From positions 2,852,001-2,916,000 of the forward strand of contig NZ_CP123967.1 of assembly GCF_029917005.1 (NCBI RefSeq): DNA of 64,000 nt, in the 5' to 3' direction. Shown one piece after another: positions 60,563-64,000 of the stretch. How positions within the stretch are numbered: position 1 is the first letter of the stretch; every line of letters begins with the position of its first letter. Made by a program: the position numbers and the translations under genes. The DNA is from Tessaracoccus lacteus. Its GTDB lineage: Bacteria; Actinomycetota; Actinomycetes; Propionibacteriales; Propionibacteriaceae. Under the pieces are notes generated by a model. That model searched no databases, was not told the origin of the DNA, and saw only the letters and a program-made list of their open reading frames with translations.

Positions 60563-60985
60563 ATGGCCAAGCGTGAGAATGGCCCCATGCCTCACGCCTT
60601 CGACCCGCTCCACCCGACGCTCGTACGGGTCCGTCAGCTCGCCCTTGGGCTGCCCGGAGCAACCGAGAAGCTCGTCGTCGGTCACCCGGCGTTCTACACC
60701 CGCAAGGTCTTCGCCTACTTCGGCATGAGCTACAAGACCGGCGACACGTGGACCCACAACCCCGTGTCCGTCAGCGTGCTGCTGCCCGACGACGAGCGCC
60801 TGGCCCTCCTGGAGGAGGCACGGTGCTTCGTGCCCGGATACATCGGCCCTGCCGGGTTCGTCGGGGTGCTGCTCGACGACGCGACAGACTGGGAGGAGAT
60901 CGCCGAGCTGCTCGAGGAGTCGTTCCGGCTCACCGCCGGGACGAGGCTGGTGGCGGCTCTGGATGGTCGGCACCGATCCTGCTGA
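60563..60985 (+). CDS. MmcQ/YjbR-family protein
   Basis: 140 residues. The family fold is visible: VRQLALGLPGATEKLVVGHP, AFYTRKVFAYFGM, then SVSVLLPDDERLALLEEAR and GVLLDDATDWEEIAELLEES. Members are small double-wing proteins, possibly DNA-binding. ATG 60563 is one base after the previous stop; ATG 60587 (MPHAFDP) is an alternative. Followed by a strong hairpin. Confidence 0.82.
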   Translation: MAKRENGPMPHAFDPLHPTLVRVRQLALGLPGATEKLVVGHPAFYTRKVFAYFGMSYKTGDTWTHNPVSVSVLLPDDERLALLEEARCFVPGYIGPAGFVGVLLDDATDWEEIAELLEESFRLTAGTRLVAALDGRHRSC

Positions 60986-61003
60986 GCGTCGGCAGAGACG
61001 GAA

Positions 61004-61031
61004 GGCGCCCGATGCCAGGGCATCGGGCGCC
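61004..61031 (+). terminator. Intrinsic terminator-like hairpin after the YjbR-type gene
   Basis: GGCGCCCGATGC (61004-61015) and GCATCGGGCGCC (61020-61031) form a perfect 12-bp stem with loop CAGG, followed by ACTCCTTCC. It may also serve the convergent surface-protein gene ending at 61101. Confidence 0.75.
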
Positions 61032-61100
61032 ACTCCTTCCTAGGTCAGGGGGTCGCCGAGGGGTCAGCCGGGTGGGGCGCTGACGCGCCCCACAACGTCG

Positions 61101-62678
61101 TCAGCGGGCGTGGCGCCGCCGGATCACGAGCGCCCCTGCGATGGCGGCCAGAGCGGCAATCGCGCCGAACACGGGGATCGCGGTCCCCGCGCCCGCCGAC
61201 GGGAGGCCGGGCGACGGCCGTGAGCTGGGCGTGCCCTCCGCTCGCCCGGCATCCGCGCCGTCAGAGGGCTCCTGAGTGGGCACCCCTGCGGACGACGACC
61301 CCGTGGACGTGGCGGTCGCCTTAGCGGTGCTCTGAGTGGGCACCCCTGCGGACGACGACCCCGTGGACGTGGCGGTCGCCTTAGCGGTGCTCTGAGTGGG
61401 CACCCCTGCGGACGACGACCCCGTGGACGTGGCGGTCGCCTCTGCGGTGCTCTTGGTGGGCGTCGCCGTAGCGGTGCTCTTGGTGGGCGTCGCCGTAGCG
61501 GTGCTCTTGGGGGCGCAGCCGGAGAAGCGCCCCTTGAAGAGGTTGGTATGGATCTCCTTGCCGTGCTGGAGAGCGGTCAGGTTCTTCGCGATGAGCTGTC
61601 CCTCGAACTCCTTGCCGTCAGCCGGGAAGGTGATGCTCGCTTGGGGTGCGTAGATCGCCCCGCGGACCGGCGCGTCCGCGGTGGTGATCTCCACGTCCCC
61701 GGTGATGTCGCTCAGGTCGAAGAGGATGTGGCTGATCCCTTCCTTATGCTCAGGATCCTTGCCCGCGTGCGAGTAGGACGGCAGCACGAGGCGGCCGTCC
61801 ACGACGTCCGACGGGGCAACGGTGATCACGAGGAACGAGTCCTGCGAGTAACCCTCGAGCTTGAACTTCGAGATGCCCGCGAACGCCGACAGCGGTAGGC
61901 GGCTCGGGTCCTCGGTGTTCAGCGTGATCGTCTGGTCGTTCCCGGCGGGAGCGGCCACCGCGTGCCACCCTTCCGTGGTACCGAGGAGGGTGCGGCCCTG
62001 GTCGGCCGGGAACTGGTCAAGGACGGCGCCGTCGACGCTCCAGCCGGCGCCGGGATCGGCGGCGTTCCATGCCTGGACCTGGGACTCGAGCTGCGGGCTC
62101 ATGTTGCCTCCGCCGGAGGGGAAGAACGTGGTCCCGGACCCGCCGAACATCGGCCCGAAGGTGTACCCGTCGGGGACCCTCTGATCCGCGATGCGGACCC
62201 CTGCCTCGGCGTTCGCCCCGGTGGCACCCTGGCTCTTGACCTGGACGACCTTGCCGTCGGAAGCGAACCGCTGGATCAGGACCCGGTTGGGCGTCCCCTC
62301 GATCGTGGGAACGTCGTAGTCGGCGTTGCCGGCGCCGGTGTTGTGCATGATGGGGTACTGCAAGGGCGGGTATCCGCGCTCGTCGCCAAACGTAGCTGTC
62401 CCGCCGACCGCCAGGGTCCCTTCCAACTCGCTGTTGGCGAGGATTGCGTCGCCCGTGACGAAGAGGGTGTAGCCGTTCTCCGAGTCGGTCGGCGTCGCCG
62501 CCCCCATCGGGTTGCAGGAGCCCGTCTCACCTTCGTCGGCGGCGGTGGCGGGGGTCAGCAGGACCGCCGACGACACCCCAATGACGGCCACCGCCAGGGT
62601 GGCCGCCGCGAGCCGGCGCCCGATCCCTCGGTTCGATTGCTGCTGCTGTCCTGGTACTCGTTGATTCACGCTCATCAC
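61101..62678 (-). CDS. Secreted cell-wall protein with choice-of-anchor A domain and Ser/Thr tandem repeats
   Basis: 525 residues. Signal peptide at about 20-46 (RRLAAATLAVAVIGVSSAVL ending ATAADE). The choice-of-anchor A domain covers about 65-400: FVTGDAILANSELEGTLAVG, then SHILFDLSDITGDVEITT and APVRGAIYAPQASITFPA, GQLIAKNLTAL. A repetitive stalk at about 405-480 has KSTATATPT twice and a 20-residue unit (SSSAGVPTQSTAKATATSTG type) three times. It ends with LPSAGAGTAIPVFGAIAALA, a hydrophobic helix and RRRHAR, the shape of a sortase substrate although the motif is LPSAG, not LPxTG. Surface display is inferred; sortase processing is uncertain. Gene start ATG 62678. Confidence 0.85.
   Translation of the reverse strand: MMSVNQRVPGQQQQSNRGIGRRLAAATLAVAVIGVSSAVLLTPATAADEGETGSCNPMGAATPTDSENGYTLFVTGDAILANSELEGTLAVGGTATFGDERGYPPLQYPIMHNTGAGNADYDVPTIEGTPNRVLIQRFASDGKVVQVKSQGATGANAEAGVRIADQRVPDGYTFGPMFGGSGTTFFPSGGGNMSPQLESQVQAWNAADPGAGWSVDGAVLDQFPADQGRTLLGTTEGWHAVAAPAGNDQTITLNTEDPSRLPLSAFAGISKFKLEGYSQDSFLVITVAPSDVVDGRLVLPSYSHAGKDPEHKEGISHILFDLSDITGDVEITTADAPVRGAIYAPQASITFPADGKEFEGQLIAKNLTALQHGKEIHTNLFKGRFSGCAPKSTATATPTKSTATATPTKSTAEATATSTGSSSAGVPTQSTAKATATSTGSSSAGVPTQSTAKATATSTGSSSAGVPTQEPSDGADAGRAEGTPSSRPSPGLPSAGAGTAIPVFGAIAALAAIAGALVIRRRHAR
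61272..61505 (-). repeat. 60-bp and 27-bp in-frame tandem repeats in the surface-protein gene
   Basis: Three nearly identical 60-bp units start at about 61272, 61332 and 61392 (differences only in the last few bases of the third). A 27-bp unit (CTTGGTGGGCGTCGCCGTAG plus 7) repeats twice at about 61452-61505. All are multiples of three and code for the Ser/Thr-rich stalk, so copy number can change without frame loss. Confidence 0.9.
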
Positions 62679-62846
62679 TTCGCTCGTGGACTACATCACA
62701 CGACGGGCAGTCCCCCGCCGCCGACTGGACAGGGTAGTGAGCAGCTGAGATGAGTGGAAAACCGCTGCGCTTGCGTTGCGCAGGGTGACGCATCGGGTGA
62801 GCGCGGGGGTGACCCGAGCCCCTACCCTCCGACCCCTCCCCGTCGC

Positions 62847-62932
62847 GCGATGAGCACGACACACTTGTCGTCGATGAAAAACCTCGATGCGAGCGCTCGC
62901 AGGCCCAACGAGCAGGAGGATGTGCTCATCGC
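62847..62932. repeat. 86-bp element, copy 2 (conserved ends, variable core)
   Basis: Same length and ends as the element at 20798-20883: 11-bp terminal inverted repeats GCGATGAGCAC and GTGCTCATCGC, 27 identical 5' bases and 22 of 23 identical 3' bases. The 36-base core differs wholly and contains the self-pairing TGCGAGCGCTCGCA. It lies downstream of rplI and upstream of the surface-protein gene, in a non-coding gap (62679-63042) that holds no other gene. Confidence 0.75.
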
Positions 62933-62993
62933 CGCAGCGGTCGACGAGGTGCCCAGTCCAGCCCCACCCGGAGCGGTCCGCGGGCATCAGAAA

Positions 62994-63021
62994 GGGCCCC
63001 GTCGCCGAAGCGTCGGGGCCC
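62994..63021 (-). terminator. rplI terminator
   Basis: GGGCCCCG-T-CGC (62994-63005) pairs with GCG-T-CGGGGCCC (63010-63021) around a CGAA loop, with one T-T mismatch. On the minus strand the stem is followed by TTTCT, so it should end the ssb-rpsR-rplI transcript. Confidence 0.85.
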
Positions 63022-63042
63022 TCTCGTCAGCTGTGATCTAGA

Positions 63043-63489
63043 TCACTTGGCGACGACCTCGAAGGGAACCTTCGCGGTCACGGCGCCGTGCAGCTTGACC
63101 GACGCGAAGTGCGCGCCGGCGGTCTTGACAGGCTTCGCGAAAGACACGGAGCGCTTGTCGATGGTGGGGCCTCCGGCCTTCTTCACCGCGACGGCGAAGT
63201 CGTTGGAGGTGATGGCGCCAAACAGGGAACCGGTGTCAGATACGCGGGCGCCGACCTGGACGGTCAGACCCTCGAGCTGCTGGCGGATCTCCTGGGCGTG
63301 CTCGACGCCCCGGACCTCGCGAGCGTCACGAGCGCGCTTGATGCCCTCGATCTGCTTCTCGTTGCCGCGGGTCCAGGCGATGGCCTTGCCCTGGGGCAGG
63401 AGGTAGTTGCGGCCGTAGCCGTCCTTGACCTCGACGATGTCGCCGGCGATGCCGAGCTTGTCAACGGTGCTGGTCAGAATGAGCTTCAT
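63043..63489 (-). CDS. rplI: 50S ribosomal protein L9
   Basis: 148 residues, usual length. The N-domain MKLILTSTVDKLGIAGDIVE, then VKDGYGRNYLLPQGKAI is the L9 signature; a long helix and the C-domain (SLFGAITSNDFAVAVKKAGG, VKLHGAVTAKVPFEV) follow. It binds 23S rRNA near the L1 stalk. It follows rpsR after 17 bases in the conserved rpsF-ssb-rpsR-rplI order. Confidence 0.98.
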   Translation of the reverse strand: MKLILTSTVDKLGIAGDIVEVKDGYGRNYLLPQGKAIAWTRGNEKQIEGIKRARDAREVRGVEHAQEIRQQLEGLTVQVGARVSDTGSLFGAITSNDFAVAVKKAGGPTIDKRSVSFAKPVKTAGAHFASVKLHGAVTAKVPFEVVAK

Positions 63490-63506
63490 AGTTCGTCCCT
63501 CTCCGA

Positions 63507-63746
63507 TCAGCGAGCGGTCGACGCGTACGGCAGCAGGGCAACCTCGCGCGCGTTCTTGACGGCGATGGCGACCTTGCGCTGGTCCTGGACCGAAAGGCCA
63601 GTGACGCGGCGGGCGCGGATCTTGCCACGCTCAGAAATGAACTTCTTGAGCGTGTTGATGTCCTTGTAGTCGATGTTGGCGACGCGGGTCGTCTTCACCG
63701 GCATGATCTTCTTCTTGTTCACAGACTTGCGCTGTGGACCGGCCAT
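63507..63746 (-). CDS. rpsR: 30S ribosomal protein S18
   Basis: 79 residues from ATG 63746 (AGGAGAGC 8 bases upstream); an in-frame ATG six codons before is unlikely. The core [20 protein letters not shown], then [20 protein letters not shown] and [16 protein letters not shown] is typical S18. It lacks the four-cysteine zinc motif, so it is a C-minus form; actinobacteria often have two paralogues, and a C-plus copy may be elsewhere. It sits between ssb and rplI in the normal operon. Confidence 0.97.
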   Translation of the reverse strand: MAGPQRKSVNKKKIMPVKTTRVANIDYKDINTLKKFISERGKIRARRVTGLSVQDQRKVAIAVKNAREVALLPYASTAR

Positions 63747-63843
63747 TGTGGTGCTCTCCTTCATGGATGGGCCGTTGGGCCCTGAAAGCCCGTCTTGCGA
63801 CGGAATGTGCCAGCTAGCCCCGGAGGGCTAGATAAGCGATGGA

Positions 63844-64000
63844 TCAGAACGGGGGCTCTTCGGGCTGCGACGACTGGGCCCACGGATCGTTTCCGCCGCG
63901 GTTGCCGCCGGCATTGCTGCCGGAGCTGGCCCAGGGGTCGTTGCTGGTGTTCTGCTGCTGAGGAGCCTGACCGCCCTGGTTGCCCTGCCAGTTGCCGCCA
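63844..64000 (-). CDS. ssb: Single-stranded DNA-binding protein, C-terminal part (partial)
   Basis: Only about 52 codons are inside the window. Read by hand they give a Gly/Gln/Asn-rich linker (GNQGGQAPQQQNTSNDPWAS) with a repeated NDPWA motif, ending in SSQPEEPPF, the acidic tip that docks partner proteins; the usual tip is DDDIPF or DEPPF. It is followed by rpsR after 97 bases, as expected for rpsF-ssb-rpsR-rplI. Confidence 0.93.
   Translation of the reverse strand, partial: GGNWQGNQGGQAPQQQNTSNDPWASSGSNAGGNRGGNDPWAQSSQPEEPPF

Noticed and set aside
62754..63041. A 95-codon plus frame through the second 86-bp element
   Set aside because: No ribosome site, overlaps the rplI terminator, and the first copy of the element stops the same frame after ten codons.

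Overview
The window is high-GC actinobacterial chromosome. The ribosomal cluster ssb-rpsR-rplI, an Rpf resuscitation factor, a lysG-lysE pair and many GTG starts point to Actinobacteria, and the gene mix and dispersed TTCGACAAGCTCAGGG-type repeats would fit Propionibacteriaceae (a Tessaracoccus-like organism). The family-level placement is inference. The first 5 kb are visibly lower in GC and look like accessory defence DNA; most of the rest is rich in carbohydrate catabolism.

Layout: (1) 1-4.5 kb, minus strand: a DNA cytosine-5 methyltransferase translationally coupled to a huge unnamed protein that runs off the left edge. It is open for about 982 codons and is probably part of a methyltransferase-linked phage-defence system; Druantia type II is the best guess. 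(2) 5.0-7 kb: a 43-codon ORF with its own candidate promoter, attenuator and terminator, then a 14-TM MFS exporter. (3) 7.0-19.2 kb: a two-armed locus that matches the logic of C-glycoside (or 3-keto-glycoside) degradation. The left arm has a GPH-type sugar symporter, a ROK regulator and a single-chain fusion of the two C-glycoside deglycosidase subunits. The right arm has a Gfo/Idh/MocA oxidoreductase diverging from a second ROK regulator, followed by an operon of TIM-barrel isomerase, ROK sugar kinase, separate deglycosidase alpha and beta subunits and a GMC flavoprotein oxidase. A TTATGCA-N7-TGCATAA operator sits in both right-arm promoters. (4) 19.3-29.3 kb: assorted housekeeping and unknown genes, including an ArsB-like permease with a universal stress protein and an L,D-transpeptidase. 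(5) 29.8-31.6 kb: an ABC exporter.

(6) 31.6-44.4 kb: a complete beta-mannan utilisation locus on the minus strand. Secreted GH5 mannanase degrades mannan and an ABC importer brings in manno-oligosaccharides. An AGE-family epimerase and two GH130 phosphorylases then release mannose-1-phosphate, phosphomannomutase and ManA lead it to fructose-6-phosphate, and a LacI regulator controls the set. A shared CTTAAGCGSTTTA-type site lies upstream of both operons. (7) 44.5-47.2 kb: a SorC regulator divergent from an unusually long zinc dehydrogenase. (8) 47.2-62.7 kb: repeat arrays and housekeeping genes (S4 protein, HAD phosphatase, SDR, Rpf, pyruvate oxidase, cupin, transporters, lysG/lysE, MarR-MFS pair), a doubly damaged L-serine dehydratase gene, and a repeat-rich surface protein. 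(9) 63.0-64.0 kb: rplI, rpsR and the 3' end of ssb.

The most unusual items are the C-glycoside locus with both a fused and a split deglycosidase, an 86-bp element present twice with near-identical ends and an unrelated 36-bp core, and the large defence-like protein at the left edge.
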